In this document: one piece after another, positions 8,455-16,683 of the stretch
Position numbering within the stretch: position 1 is the first letter of the stretch
Layout: every line of letters starts with the position of its first letter
Origin: Marinobacterium arenosum
Lineage (GTDB): Bacteria; Pseudomonadota; Gammaproteobacteria; Pseudomonadales; Balneatricaceae
Assembly: GCF_019795155.1 (NCBI RefSeq)
Contig: NZ_JAILYN010000051.1
Coordinates: 1 to 32,566 of the forward strand
Reading direction: 5' to 3'
Length of the DNA: 32,566 nt
Notes under the pieces: model-generated
Database searches by the model: none
Told to the model about the DNA's origin: nothing
The model's input: only the letters and a program-made list of their open reading frames with translations
Translations under genes and position numbers: made by a program

Positions 8455-8525
8455 GAGCCTGTAGGAGGCGCGCGCCGCGGCGACGCTACTCCGCAACCGG
8501 CGCGGAATCCGGTCGCGGTTATAAA
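8455..8525. repeat. REP-like intergenic palindrome cluster
   Basis: GC-rich stretch with short inverted repeats (GGCGCGCGCC; CGCAACCGGCGCGGAATCCG) beginning CCTGTAGGAGGCG, a lead-in common to dispersed REP-type sequences. It has no coding content and lies between the tctA terminator and the 3' end of the DUF1338 gene. Confidence 0.35.
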
Positions 8526-8532
8526 AAGAAAA

Positions 8533-9330
8533 TCAGGCGGCGTTGGTGGATTCGAAGATCTTGTCGGCGTTGGCTTCGATAAAGCCCTGGTAGACCACGC
8601 CCTCGGCATCCGGGTAACGCTTGGCGAACTCGTAGAAGCAGGTCGGGATCTCGTGGCTTTCACCACCGGCAAAGGTGTAGCTCTGACGGTCGGCCATGGT
8701 GGAACCCTGCTCCAGCAGAGCTTCCGGGGTGCCCTTCACTTCGCCACCGACTTGGTTGACCGCGTAGCCGGCATCTTTCACCCGCTGCAGCACGTCGCGG
8801 ATGCAGTCGGTGCTGGTCAGGTGGTTGACGCTGACGGTGAAGTGGTTGACGCGAACGCCGATCGCCAGCAGCCAGGCGCCGTATTCGCTCTCTTCCATTA
8901 CCTGGTGGTACTCCTCCCAGCTCGGCATATCCCAGTGACGGGCGGACCAGAACACCGAGTGGTCCAGCGGTTTGGCTTCGATCTGGGCGCAGTACTTGGC
9001 GATGATCGCCTGCACCGGCTCGCTCAACTGGTCGGTCAGCAGCTCGGAGATGAACACCTTGGGTACGTTCGGGTTCGGGTGGATGAAGCTGTGGGCGCGC
9101 AGTTTCTTGGCCTTGAACTCGTAGCTGTCCTGGCGCTCATAACCCATCATCAGGATCAGCGGCTCCAGGTTGTCCAACTGCAATGGCGTGTTGGCGAAGG
9201 TACGAAAGGCAACGTGGTCATTGATCACCACGCCATCGGTGGCGGCAAACAGCTGCTTGACCTGCTCGGCCTGCGGGGTGATGTCGATGTAGTCCTGCCA
9301 CAGGCGGTCGAAAAATTGCTCTGCGTTCAT
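8533..9330 (-). CDS. DUF1338 family protein (2-oxoadipate dioxygenase/decarboxylase-like)
   Basis: A 265-residue protein of the DUF1338 family. Characterised long members (HglS/YdcJ type) are Fe(II) enzymes that convert 2-oxoadipate to D-2-hydroxyglutarate and CO2 in lysine catabolism, with chemistry related to HPPD. The likely metal triad can be proposed as His39 (NDHVAFRT), His163 (VNHFTVS) and Glu234 (CFYEFAKR). Conserved family segments include SFIHPNPNVPKVF and HSVFWSARHW. It is clearly shorter than HglS (about 460 residues), so the substrate may differ. The ATG at 9330 has a GGAG site just upstream; longer in-frame starts lack one. A LysR gene lies 83 bp upstream on the same strand. Confidence 0.85.
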   Translation of the reverse strand: MNAEQFFDRLWQDYIDITPQAEQVKQLFAATDGVVINDHVAFRTFANTPLQLDNLEPLILMMGYERQDSYEFKAKKLRAHSFIHPNPNVPKVFISELLTDQLSEPVQAIIAKYCAQIEAKPLDHSVFWSARHWDMPSWEEYHQVMEESEYGAWLLAIGVRVNHFTVSVNHLTSTDCIRDVLQRVKDAGYAVNQVGGEVKGTPEALLEQGSTMADRQSYTFAGGESHEIPTCFYEFAKRYPDAEGVVYQGFIEANADKIFESTNAA

Positions 9331-9413
9331 TTCAGCTCCGGCACAAGGATGATTGTTGTTATGCGCGCAGTGTCGCGGTTCGCTGCCCGCCGAGCAAACA
9401 ATAAAACTTACCG

Positions 9414-10355
9414 TCAAGCCTCAGATAAATTTACCCTGGTAGCGCGCGGATGCTGTCGCAGCCAGCCACCCATCCAGTCGAGGAACTCACCGATCAGCGG
9501 TTCCCGTTCGGCACCGTCGCGCACCACCAGCCAATAGCCCGGCATCAGTACCGGATTCAGGCTGCTGATTGGCTGATCTCCGAGCGGCGCGACCAGACGC
9601 CCCTCGCGGCAGGCCTGGCGCGCCTCGTCAACCGAGATCAACGCCACACCAAGCCCCTTGACCGCCGCCTCCACCAGCCCGGCATGGCTGTCCAGCGGCA
9701 GCACTTGGCGCTCGACCAGCGCATCGACGCCTAGGGTGTTGAGCAGCTGCCGCCATAGCTCGACCGACAGCTCGGTGCAGAGCAGCCGATGGCCGGTCAG
9801 GTGTTCCGGCTTACTGAGCGGCTTGCCCCCCTGCAACAGCGACGGTGCGCAGACCAGCAGCTTGTCGTCGGTCAGCAATAGCTGCTTACGGCTGAACGGC
9901 CACTGGCCGAAGCCCCACTGGATCGCCAGATCGAGACGCTGCTGCTGAAAATCGGGAAAGCGCACCGAGGTGCTGACCAGCAGATCCACATCGGGATGGG
10001 TTTGCTCGAATGCACCGATCTCAGGCAACAGGCAGTTGACCGCGAACCAGGGCGAGGCGCTGATCCGCAATTGACGCCGCTGCTGGCGTTGCTGCACGTC
10101 GTGGATACCGCGCTCGATCAGCCCGATACCGCGCTCGACATAGTCCAGCAACTGCTCGCCGGCAGCGCTCAGCGCGATCCCGGCCGGCTTGCGCTCGAAC
10201 AGCGCGAAGCCGAGCTGCTCCTCCAGCGCCTTGATCTGCAGGCTGACCGCCTGCGGGGTGACATAGAGTTGATCGGCGGCATGCTTAAAGCTGCCGTGGC
10301 GGGCGGCCACCGCAAAGGTATGCAGGCTGCGCAGCGGAGGGGTACGGGCGGACAC
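9414..10355 (-). CDS. LysR-family regulator (GcvA-like)
   Basis: A 313-residue LysR protein of the GcvA-like subgroup (PPLRSLHTFAVAARHGSFKHAADQL at the N-terminus, split here by its turn YVTPQAVSLQIKALEEQLG). The DNA-binding domain covers about 7-66 and the effector domain about 95-300. The start is a GTG at 10355 (CAC on the plus strand). It lies directly upstream of, and in the same direction as, the DUF1338 gene, which it may control; the inducer is unknown. Upstream is a repeat region associated with the RAYT transposase. Confidence 0.88.
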   Translation of the reverse strand: MSARTPPLRSLHTFAVAARHGSFKHAADQLYVTPQAVSLQIKALEEQLGFALFERKPAGIALSAAGEQLLDYVERGIGLIERGIHDVQQRQQRRQLRISASPWFAVNCLLPEIGAFEQTHPDVDLLVSTSVRFPDFQQQRLDLAIQWGFGQWPFSRKQLLLTDDKLLVCAPSLLQGGKPLSKPEHLTGHRLLCTELSVELWRQLLNTLGVDALVERQVLPLDSHAGLVEAAVKGLGVALISVDEARQACREGRLVAPLGDQPISSLNPVLMPGYWLVVRDGAEREPLIGEFLDWMGGWLRQHPRATRVNLSEA

Positions 10356-10459
10356 GTATGGAGTTCTCGAAATTTGATTCAGACCGAAGGAGGTATTTTA
10401 ACAGGCAAGACCATGCCATTCCCGCACATAACAACACCGTCCCTTAGTCTTGCGGATTG
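10356..10459. other. Gap between LysR gene and RAYT repeat
   Basis: About 100 bp containing the presumed promoter of the leftward LysR gene; nothing else recognisable. It continues into the first RAYT-associated repeat at 10460. Confidence 0.3.
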
Positions 10460-10594
10460 GAAGCCCTACGGGCTTCTGGTCGGCTGAAGCCAACCCTACA
10501 GCACCTGCCGACCAGCCAAGTACTACCTGTAGGGCGTACTCGGTGTGCCCTTTGGGTATCAGTGCGCCAAAGCTGCCAGCAGCAGCTTTATACC
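10460..10594 (+). repeat. RAYT-flanking repeat, copy A
   Basis: A 135 bp element opening with the hairpin GAAGCCCTACGGGCTTC (10460-10476). It continues with GCCAACCCTACA, then GTAGGGCGTACTCGG, GTGCCCTTTGGGTAT, AGTGCGCCA and GCAGCTTTATACC. The same ordered blocks recur in the same orientation at 11137-11280 on the other side of the transposase gene. Internal inverted pairs (CCTACA/TGTAGG) mark it as an REP/BIME-type structured repeat. Confidence 0.85.
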
Positions 10595-10672
10595 TCGACA
10601 TCTCGGTGTACTCCGCAACCTACAGCTACACTCAAAGTCTTGCCACATCAACCAGAACTCGGAGCGACAAGG

Positions 10673-11104
10673 ATGTCCTACGATAATCTGCTGCCCGGCC
10701 ACGCCTATTGTATTACCACGGTCACCGCCGGCCGGCTGCCGTTATTCAACAGTCTGACCGCAGCTCGGCTGGTCATCGGCGAGATGCGCCGGTTACATGA
10801 TGCCGGTGCCCTGAACTCCATCGCCTGGGTGCTGATGCCCGATCACCTGCACTGGTTGATTCAGTTGGGCGAAGAAGAGTCCTTAGGGGCGGTCATGCAA
10901 CATTTCAAAGGTCGCAGCAGCCGGATGTTGAATAACGCATTGAACAGCCAGGGCAGCCGCTGGCAACGGGCCTATTATGATCGCGCACTGCGCAAGGAGG
11001 AGGATCTTCGCCAGTTGGCCCGTTATATGGTGGCCAATCCGTTACGGGCGCGATTGGTGGAGCAAATTGGCGAGTATCCCCATTGGGATGCGGTTTGGTT
11101 GTAG
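10673..11104 (+). CDS. REP-associated tyrosine transposase (RAYT)
   Basis: A 143-residue member of the IS200-like Y1 transposase superfamily, RAYT branch. Visible hallmarks are the metal-binding pair His58/His60 in MPDHLHWL, the FKGRSSR segment, the YYDRALRKEEDL segment (Tyr101/Tyr102) and ARYMVANPLRA near the C-terminus. RAYTs are single-copy domesticated nucleases that mobilise REP palindromes and do not move as ordinary IS elements. The start at 10673 has GGAG at 10661-10664; upstream in-frame sequence is repeat DNA. It is flanked by direct copies of a structured repeat, its probable substrate. Confidence 0.92.
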   Translation: MSYDNLLPGHAYCITTVTAGRLPLFNSLTAARLVIGEMRRLHDAGALNSIAWVLMPDHLHWLIQLGEEESLGAVMQHFKGRSSRMLNNALNSQGSRWQRAYYDRALRKEEDLRQLARYMVANPLRARLVEQIGEYPHWDAVWL

Positions 11105-11136
11105 AGCGCGGTCAGTTCGACAAGGTAAGTGGTTTG

Positions 11137-11280
11137 AAAGCCCTACGGGCTTTTAGTTGGCTGAACCTGCCCGGCCGGAGCCAACCCTACACAATCTGGC
11201 CGAAGCCTCAAATTGTAGGGCGTACTCGGCGTGCCCTTTGGGTATTAGTGCGCCACAGCTGCCGAAGGCAGCTTTATACC
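11137..11280 (+). repeat. RAYT-flanking repeat, copy B
   Basis: The 144 bp partner of copy A, in the same orientation. It opens with AAAGCCCTACGGGCTTT (11137-11153), then GCCAACCCTACA, GTAGGGCGTACTCGG, GTGCCCTTTGGGTAT, AGTGCGCCA, GCTGCC and GCAGCTTTATACC. It differs from copy A mainly in the central spacer, and the base changes keep the first hairpin paired. Confidence 0.85.
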
Positions 11281-11340
11281 ACCAATGTACCGAAGCCCAC
11301 CGATACAGAGTTTACCCTAAGGGACCGACGCGGTATGAAA

Positions 11341-11376
11341 GAAAAAGAAAAGCCGGCACTGATAGCGCCGGCTTTA
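11341..11376 (-). terminator. Rho-independent terminator after gbuA
   Basis: On the minus strand AAAGCCGGC (11375-11367) pairs with GCCGGCTTT (11357-11349) around a 9-base loop and is followed by TTCTTTTTC. It lies just past the stop of the leftward guanidinobutyrase gene, closing the gab-gbu operon. Confidence 0.9.
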
Positions 11377-11392
11377 AAGAAGTGATTAAAAA

Positions 11393-12352
11393 TCAACGGG
11401 TCTGGTAGTTGACACCCGGCAGCACGCAGAGCATCTCGTACAGCAGGTTGGCCGCCACCAGCGAGGTGTTGCCGGAGGTGTCGTACGGCGGGGAGACCTC
11501 GACCAGGTCGCCGCCGACGATATCCAGCCCCTTGCAGCCGCGGATGATCTCGATCCCCTGCATCACCGTCAGGCCACCGACCTCGGCGGTGCCGGTACCG
11601 GGCGCGAAGGCCGGGTCCAGGCCGTCGATATCGAAGCTGATATGCACCGGGCCGCCACCGACTTTCTCGCGCACCTCTGCCATCAACGGTGCCAGCGACT
11701 TGTGCCAGCACTCCTCGGCGGTGACCACGCGGAAGCCCCGGTCGCGCGACCAGTCGTACTCGTCGATCGAGTAGCCGGTGCCGCGCAGGCCGATCTGCAC
11801 CACCCGGTCGCAATCCAGCAGCCCCTCTTCCACGGCGCGGCGGAACGGGGTGCCGTGGGCGATCTTCTCGCCGAACATGTGGTCGTTGATATCGGCGTGG
11901 GCGTCGATATGGATCAGCCCCACCGGGCCGTGCTTCTTCTTCAGCGCCCGTAGAATCGGCAGCGCGATGGTGTGATCGCCGCCGATTGTCAGCGGTGCAA
12001 CGCCATGCTCCATCACCTGGTCGTAGTACTCCTCGATGATGCGGATACTGTCCTGCAGGTTGAAGGTATTGATCGGCACGTCACCGATGTCGGCCACCGT
12101 CAGGCTGTTGAACGGATCAGCACCGGTGGAGACGTTGAACGGCCGCAGCATGCGCGATTCGTCACGAATCTGGCGCGGCGCCAACCGGGCGCCGGGCCGG
12201 TTGGAGGTGCCGATATCGAACGGCACGCCGATGAAGGCGGCGTCCAGTTCATCGGACAGCTCCACCGCCGGCAGCCGCATGAAGGTCGCCGGACCACCGA
12301 AGCGCGGCATCTCGTTGCCGCCAAGCGGCTGATAGAATTTCTTGTCGGACAT
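11393..12352 (-). CDS. gbuA: Guanidinobutyrase (ureohydrolase family)
   Basis: A 319-residue Mn(II) ureohydrolase. From memory it matches Pseudomonas GbuA (4-guanidinobutyrate to 4-aminobutyrate plus urea) along its length, including QPLGGNEMPRFGG, GGDHTIALPILRALKKKHG and VEVSPPYDTSGNTSL. The metal ligands are His127 (GGDHT), Asp150/His152/Asp154 (DAHAD) and Asp241/Asp243 (SFDIDGLDP). The start at 12352 has GGAGGAG close upstream. It is last in an operon after a class III aminotransferase (16 bp gap) and a semialdehyde dehydrogenase, which fits use of the released 4-aminobutyrate. Guanidinopropionase or agmatinase activity is the main alternative. Confidence 0.9.
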   Translation of the reverse strand: MSDKKFYQPLGGNEMPRFGGPATFMRLPAVELSDELDAAFIGVPFDIGTSNRPGARLAPRQIRDESRMLRPFNVSTGADPFNSLTVADIGDVPINTFNLQDSIRIIEEYYDQVMEHGVAPLTIGGDHTIALPILRALKKKHGPVGLIHIDAHADINDHMFGEKIAHGTPFRRAVEEGLLDCDRVVQIGLRGTGYSIDEYDWSRDRGFRVVTAEECWHKSLAPLMAEVREKVGGGPVHISFDIDGLDPAFAPGTGTAEVGGLTVMQGIEIIRGCKGLDIVGGDLVEVSPPYDTSGNTSLVAANLLYEMLCVLPGVNYQTR

Positions 12353-12368
12353 CTCGCTACTCCTCCGT

Positions 12369-13721
12369 TCAGGCAACCAGCAGGTTCTGCTTGGTGACGA
12401 ACGCCAGGGTCTCATCCAGTGCCTTGGCAAACTTGCTGATCAGCTCATCAACCTGCTCCACGGTGATGATCAGCGGCGGGCAGAAGGCGATGCTGGAACC
12501 GGCCACCGCACGGACGATCAGGCCATTGTCCTGGCACGCCTGCTGGGCGAAGGCACCGACGACACCGCCTGCGAACGGCTGGCCGGTCGCCTTGTTGGCG
12601 ACCATCTCGACCGCACCGATCAGACCGCTGCCGCGCACTTCGCCGACCAGCGGGTGGTTTTCGAATTCGCGCAGGCGGGCCTGCAGGTACTCGCCGACCC
12701 GGGCGGCATGCTCGAAGATCTTGTCGCGCTGGTAGATCTCCAGGGTTTTCAGCGCCACCGCGCAGGCCACCGGGTGACCGGAGTAGGTGTAACCGTGGCC
12801 GAATACACCGACCTGGGCGCTCGGTTCGATCATCGCCTGGTACATATCCCCCTGAATCACCGACGCGCTGATCGGCATGTAGGCGGAGGACAGCTGCTTG
12901 GCCAGGGTCATCATCGCCGGCTTGTCGATGCCCACGGTGGTGGAGCCGAAGTCGTTGCCGGTACGGCCGAAACCGCAGATCACCTCGTCGGCCCAGAACA
13001 GGATGTCGTACTTGGCCAGGATCGCCTGTACCTTCTCATAGTAGCCGGCCGGCGGCACGATCACGCCGCTGGCGCCGGTGATCGGTTCGGCGATGAAGGC
13101 AGCGATGGTTTCCGGCCCCTCGCGCAGGATCAGCTGCTCCAGGTTGTTGGTGATGCGGTCGACGAACTGCGCTTCGCTCTCGCCCGGCAGCGCGCCACGG
13201 TAGTAGTGCGGTGCGTCGGTGCGCAGGATGCCCAGCGCTTCGAACGGCAGATCGAAGTGGGTGTGGTTCGGCGTCAGGCCGGTCAGCGACGCGGAGGCCA
13301 CGGTAACGCCGTGATACGCGCGCTCACGGGCGATGATCTTACGTTTTTCCGGCTTACCGATCGCGTTGAAGTAGTAGCGCAGCAGCTTGACGTGGGTGTC
13401 GTTGGCGTCGCTGCCGGAGCTGCCGAAGAACACCTTGGCGTCCGGGGTCGGCACCATCTCGGCCAGCTTGTCGGCCAGTTCGATACCCACCTGGTGGGTC
13501 TTGCCGCCGAACATGTGCGAGTAGGTCAGCTTGCTCATCTGCTCGCGGGTGGTCTCGATCAGCTCCTGATTGCCGTAGCCCAGCGAGGTGCACCACAGGC
13601 CGGCCAAGCCTTCCATATACTGCTTGCCGTTGCTGTCGTAAACGTAAACGCCTTCGCCCCGGTCGATGGTGAGCTGCTCGGTGGCGGTCAGATTAGTGGT
13701 CGGATAGATGATTGCGCTCAT
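12369..13721 (-). CDS. Class III (omega) aminotransferase, probable GABA transaminase
   Basis: A 450-residue PLP-dependent class III aminotransferase of the omega-amino acid:pyruvate type. PLP contacts visible are SSGSDAND (101-108), YHG (136-138), Asp245 in WADEVICGFGRTG and the Schiff-base lysine Lys275 (TLAKQLSSAY). GYTYSGHPVACA is the C-terminal family motif. The ATG at 13721 is preferred (MSAIIYPTTN) with GAGGA upstream; the longer reading is not supported. Placed between gabD and gbuA, it most plausibly converts 4-aminobutyrate to succinic semialdehyde, with pyruvate as likely acceptor. Beta-alanine or a diamine is possible. Confidence 0.9.
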   Translation of the reverse strand: MSAIIYPTTNLTATEQLTIDRGEGVYVYDSNGKQYMEGLAGLWCTSLGYGNQELIETTREQMSKLTYSHMFGGKTHQVGIELADKLAEMVPTPDAKVFFGSSGSDANDTHVKLLRYYFNAIGKPEKRKIIARERAYHGVTVASASLTGLTPNHTHFDLPFEALGILRTDAPHYYRGALPGESEAQFVDRITNNLEQLILREGPETIAAFIAEPITGASGVIVPPAGYYEKVQAILAKYDILFWADEVICGFGRTGNDFGSTTVGIDKPAMMTLAKQLSSAYMPISASVIQGDMYQAMIEPSAQVGVFGHGYTYSGHPVACAVALKTLEIYQRDKIFEHAARVGEYLQARLREFENHPLVGEVRGSGLIGAVEMVANKATGQPFAGGVVGAFAQQACQDNGLIVRAVAGSSIAFCPPLIITVEQVDELISKFAKALDETLAFVTKQNLLVA

Positions 13722-13783
13722 GCTCAATGTCCTCATTGCCGCCGCGCTCGTCGGCGCGGCGGTCGGTTGTAGTGGCAACGGGC

Positions 13784-15250
13784 TCAGCCGTTCAGGCCGC
13801 CCATGCAGATGTATTTGGTTTCCAGGTAGTCATCCAGGCCGTACTTGGAGCCTTCGCGGCCCTGGCCGGATTCCTTGACACCACCGAACGGGATCACCTC
13901 GGAGGTGATGGCGGTTTCGTTAACGCCCACCATGCCGTACTCGATCCCCTCCGATACGCGCCAGACGCGGCCGATATCGCGGGTGTAGATGTAGGACGCC
14001 AAGCCGAACTCGGTGTCGTTGGCCATGGCGATCGCTTCAGCTTCGCTGCTGAACTTGAAGATCGGTGCCACCGGGCCGAAGATCTCCTCGCGCGCCACCC
14101 GCATCTCGTCGGTGACGTTGGCCAATACGGTCGGCTGGTAGAAGCAGTCGCCCTGCTCGCCACGCTGACCACCGGTGGTGGCGGTGGCGCCCTTGGCGAG
14201 TGCATCTTCGACCAGCGCGCTGACATCGTTGACCGCCTTGGCGGTGATCAGCGGACCGTGGGTACTGTCGGCATCCATCCCGTTGCCAACCTTGAAGCCG
14301 TTGACCGCCGCCGTGAATTTCTCAACGAAGGCATCGTAGACGCTGTCCTGCACCAGGATGCGGTTGGCGCAGATGCAGGTCTGGCCGGAGTTGCGGTACT
14401 TGGAGCCGATCGCGCCGGCCACCGCCTGGTCCAGATCGGCATCGTCAAACACCAGTACCGGCGCGTTGCCGCCCAGTTCCATCGAGGTGCGCTTGACCGT
14501 CTCGGCGCACTGCTTCATCAGCACTTTGCCAACCGGGGTGGAACCGGTGAAGGTCAGCTTCTTGACGATCGGGTTGCTGCTCAGCTCGCCGCCGACTTCG
14601 CGGGCATCTTTACTGGGCAATACGTTGAACAGTCCGGCCGGCAGGCCGGCACGCTCGGCCAGTTCGGCCAGTGCCAGCGCTGACAGCGGGGTTTCCGCCG
14701 CCGGTTTCAGCACGATGGCACAGCCCACCGCCAGCGCCGGGCCGGCCTTGCGGGTGATCATCGCGTTCGGGAAGTTCCAGGGGGTGATCGCCGCGACCAC
14801 GCCGACCGGCTGCTTGATGACCACGGCGCGGCGGTCGGTCTGCGGGGTCGGAATCACGTCGCCGTAAACCCGCTTGGCCTCTTCGGCGAACCACTCGATA
14901 AAGGAGGCACCATAGGCCACTTCACCACGCGATTCGGCCAGTACCTTGCCCTGCTCGGCGGTCATCAGCACCGCCAGGTCCTCCTGGTTCGCCAGGATCA
15001 GCTCATACCAGCGGCGCAGGATCGCAGAGCGGGCCTTGGCACTGCTGGCCTTCCAGGCCTGCATCGCCTGCTCGGCCGCCTCGATGGCGCGGCGGGTTTC
15101 GGCGGCACCGACGCTGGCCACCTCGGCCAGCTGCTCACCGGTGGCCGGGTTGCTGACGGCGAAGGTTTCACCGTTGTCACCGGCCAGCCATTGGCCGTTG
15201 ATGTAAGCCTGGGTCTTCAGCAGGCTGGAATCTTTCAACTGAATCGACAT
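13784..15250 (-). CDS. gabD: NAD(P)-dependent succinate-semialdehyde dehydrogenase
   Basis: A 488-residue aldehyde dehydrogenase superfamily member of the GabD branch, oxidising succinic semialdehyde to succinate. Features are Asn159 in TPWNFPNAM, KPAAETP, the nucleotide-site FTGSTPVG (234-241), the general base Glu258 in MELGGNAP and nucleophile Cys292 in SGQTCICANR. A second cysteine (C294) gives the CxC seen in SSADH. The C-terminal SGQGREGSKYGLDDYLETKY is typical. The start at 15250 gives the usual GabD N-terminus. It is first in the operon with the aminotransferase 62 bp downstream. Upstream is a 362 bp gap with the probable promoter. Confidence 0.93.
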   Translation of the reverse strand: MSIQLKDSSLLKTQAYINGQWLAGDNGETFAVSNPATGEQLAEVASVGAAETRRAIEAAEQAMQAWKASSAKARSAILRRWYELILANQEDLAVLMTAEQGKVLAESRGEVAYGASFIEWFAEEAKRVYGDVIPTPQTDRRAVVIKQPVGVVAAITPWNFPNAMITRKAGPALAVGCAIVLKPAAETPLSALALAELAERAGLPAGLFNVLPSKDAREVGGELSSNPIVKKLTFTGSTPVGKVLMKQCAETVKRTSMELGGNAPVLVFDDADLDQAVAGAIGSKYRNSGQTCICANRILVQDSVYDAFVEKFTAAVNGFKVGNGMDADSTHGPLITAKAVNDVSALVEDALAKGATATTGGQRGEQGDCFYQPTVLANVTDEMRVAREEIFGPVAPIFKFSSEAEAIAMANDTEFGLASYIYTRDIGRVWRVSEGIEYGMVGVNETAITSEVIPFGGVKESGQGREGSKYGLDDYLETKYICMGGLNG

Positions 15251-15612
15251 GTTCTGTTCACCTCCAGAGATAAGGGCGCTCCGGCCTGTCGGCATCGCGG
15301 AACGGTCAGTGGCTCTGTTATAGGCCCCCTTTGTTTTTGTTAATATCATTGGTTAAAGAAGATCACATTTGCATTTACAAATATTATCCCGCGCATCCTC
15401 ATCCCATACCGTGATTCCCTGTGGGAGGGGTTCCGGCCGGGTAGCTCCGGGGGGCAGGTTTGGCTTCACCCTGATCCGCACCCGATACCTAAAATTCATG
15501 CCATATCCGGTCGTTTGGATTTTTAAGGCAACAACTATCCCTGGCGACAGAACAAAGATCCGACACCATTAAAATTTAAAAACCATTACGATTTTCTAAA
15601 ATATAAACAAAT
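15251..15612. promoter_or_regulatory. gabD upstream region with candidate LysR box
   Basis: AT-rich gap between the leftward LysR gene and gabD, with no convincing gene. ATTTG-CATTTA-CAAAT at 15367-15382 is a perfect 5 bp inverted repeat with the spacing of a LysR site and lies about 117 bp upstream of the gabD start. Control by the adjacent LysR protein is inference. The segment about 15420-15480 is GC-richer and REP-like; 15560-15612 is very AT-rich with no clear terminator for the LysR gene. Confidence 0.35.
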
Positions 15613-16500
15613 CTAAACAGCTAGTTGTTTCGCCAACCAAGCAGGAACATCTGTCATACTCTCATTCACCGCACGAGATTTATCGCTCACCAGATAGTAA
15701 TACTGCATCCGCTCCTTACAGCCTTTTATATTAAGACGAACCAGGTTTTCCTTTTTCAATTCCTGGCCGGCAGTCAGTTCATCCACCAGCACAACGCCCT
15801 GGCCGGCCAGGGCCGCATCTAGCGCCATCGACGATTGGTTGAAATAGGTTTCCCGGCAACCGGCCAGCTCGATACCATTGACCCGGAACCAGTCGCGCCA
15901 GGCGTCACCCCGATCGCCATGCAGCAGCCGCAGGTTGAGCAGCTGCTGCGGGCCCTGTAGCGGTTCCAACCGGGCGACCAGATCGGGCCGACAGGCCGGA
16001 AACACCGAATTGCGGTACAACAGCTGGCTACGAAAACGGACGCTATCCGGCTCCGGTAGCTGCAGGCAGATCGCCGCATCGACCTCGGCCAGCGCCGCCG
16101 ATGTCGGCTGGTCGCACAGCTGCAGCCGAAGCTCTATATCCGGACAGGCATCATGCAGTTGCTCCAGCCGACCGCTCAGCCAGCGATGAGCCAATGCCGA
16201 CGGCAGCAATAGGGTGAATGGCCGTGGCGCATCGGGACGGCCGATCTGCGCAGGTATATTGGCAATCAGCGCAAACGCCTGCTGGATGGTGGGTCGCAGG
16301 CTGCGACCACAGTCAGTCAACCTCATCTCGCGCCCCTCGCGCTGGAACAGCTTAACCCCCAGATACTCTTCCAATACCCGCACCTGATGGCTGATGGCAC
16401 TGTCCGACACCGACAGCTCCTCGGCGGCCTTGGCAAAATGCTGATGACGTGCCGCCGCCTCGAAGGCGCGCAGGGGGTTCAACGGGGGTATACGACGCAT
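15613..16500 (-). CDS. LysR-family regulator (GcvA-like)
   Basis: A 295-residue LysR protein of the GcvA-like subgroup. The helix-turn-helix lies in residues 7-65 (PLNPLRAFEAAARHQHFAKA, then SDSAISHQVRVLEEYLG). The effector domain covers about 90-290. Start is ATG at 16500. It lies upstream of and parallel to the gabD-aminotransferase-gbuA operon, so it is the best local candidate for regulating guanidino acid/GABA catabolism; this is inference from position. The last 50 codons and the following sequence are noticeably AT-richer than the rest. Confidence 0.88.
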   Translation of the reverse strand: MRRIPPLNPLRAFEAAARHQHFAKAAEELSVSDSAISHQVRVLEEYLGVKLFQREGREMRLTDCGRSLRPTIQQAFALIANIPAQIGRPDAPRPFTLLLPSALAHRWLSGRLEQLHDACPDIELRLQLCDQPTSAALAEVDAAICLQLPEPDSVRFRSQLLYRNSVFPACRPDLVARLEPLQGPQQLLNLRLLHGDRGDAWRDWFRVNGIELAGCRETYFNQSSMALDAALAGQGVVLVDELTAGQELKKENLVRLNIKGCKERMQYYYLVSDKSRAVNESMTDVPAWLAKQLAV

Positions 16501-16683
16501 ATTGGATCGCTCTCCAGGGGCTTTCTGCCTCTTTTTTGAACAGGCTAGAGGGAGAGCGAGCGTTGCTGAATACCCTGATCAGGGTAGCCGGCGGGGATGT
16601 CGCAGCCGCCGGGCTGGCAGCTGCGGAATCGAAGAGTATGTCGCGGTGCAGGGCCCGACCGCCGAAAGGCCGGGCCTGGAGGA

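Noticed and set aside
15369-15572. Small plus-strand frame of 67 codons between gabD and the LysR gene
   Set aside because: No ribosome site, no recognisable domain, and composition like the flanking non-coding DNA.
16650-16683. Possible terminator downstream of the TorF-like porin
   Set aside because: A GC-rich imperfect inverted repeat is present, but the stem is interrupted and no T-run follows in the direction of transcription.
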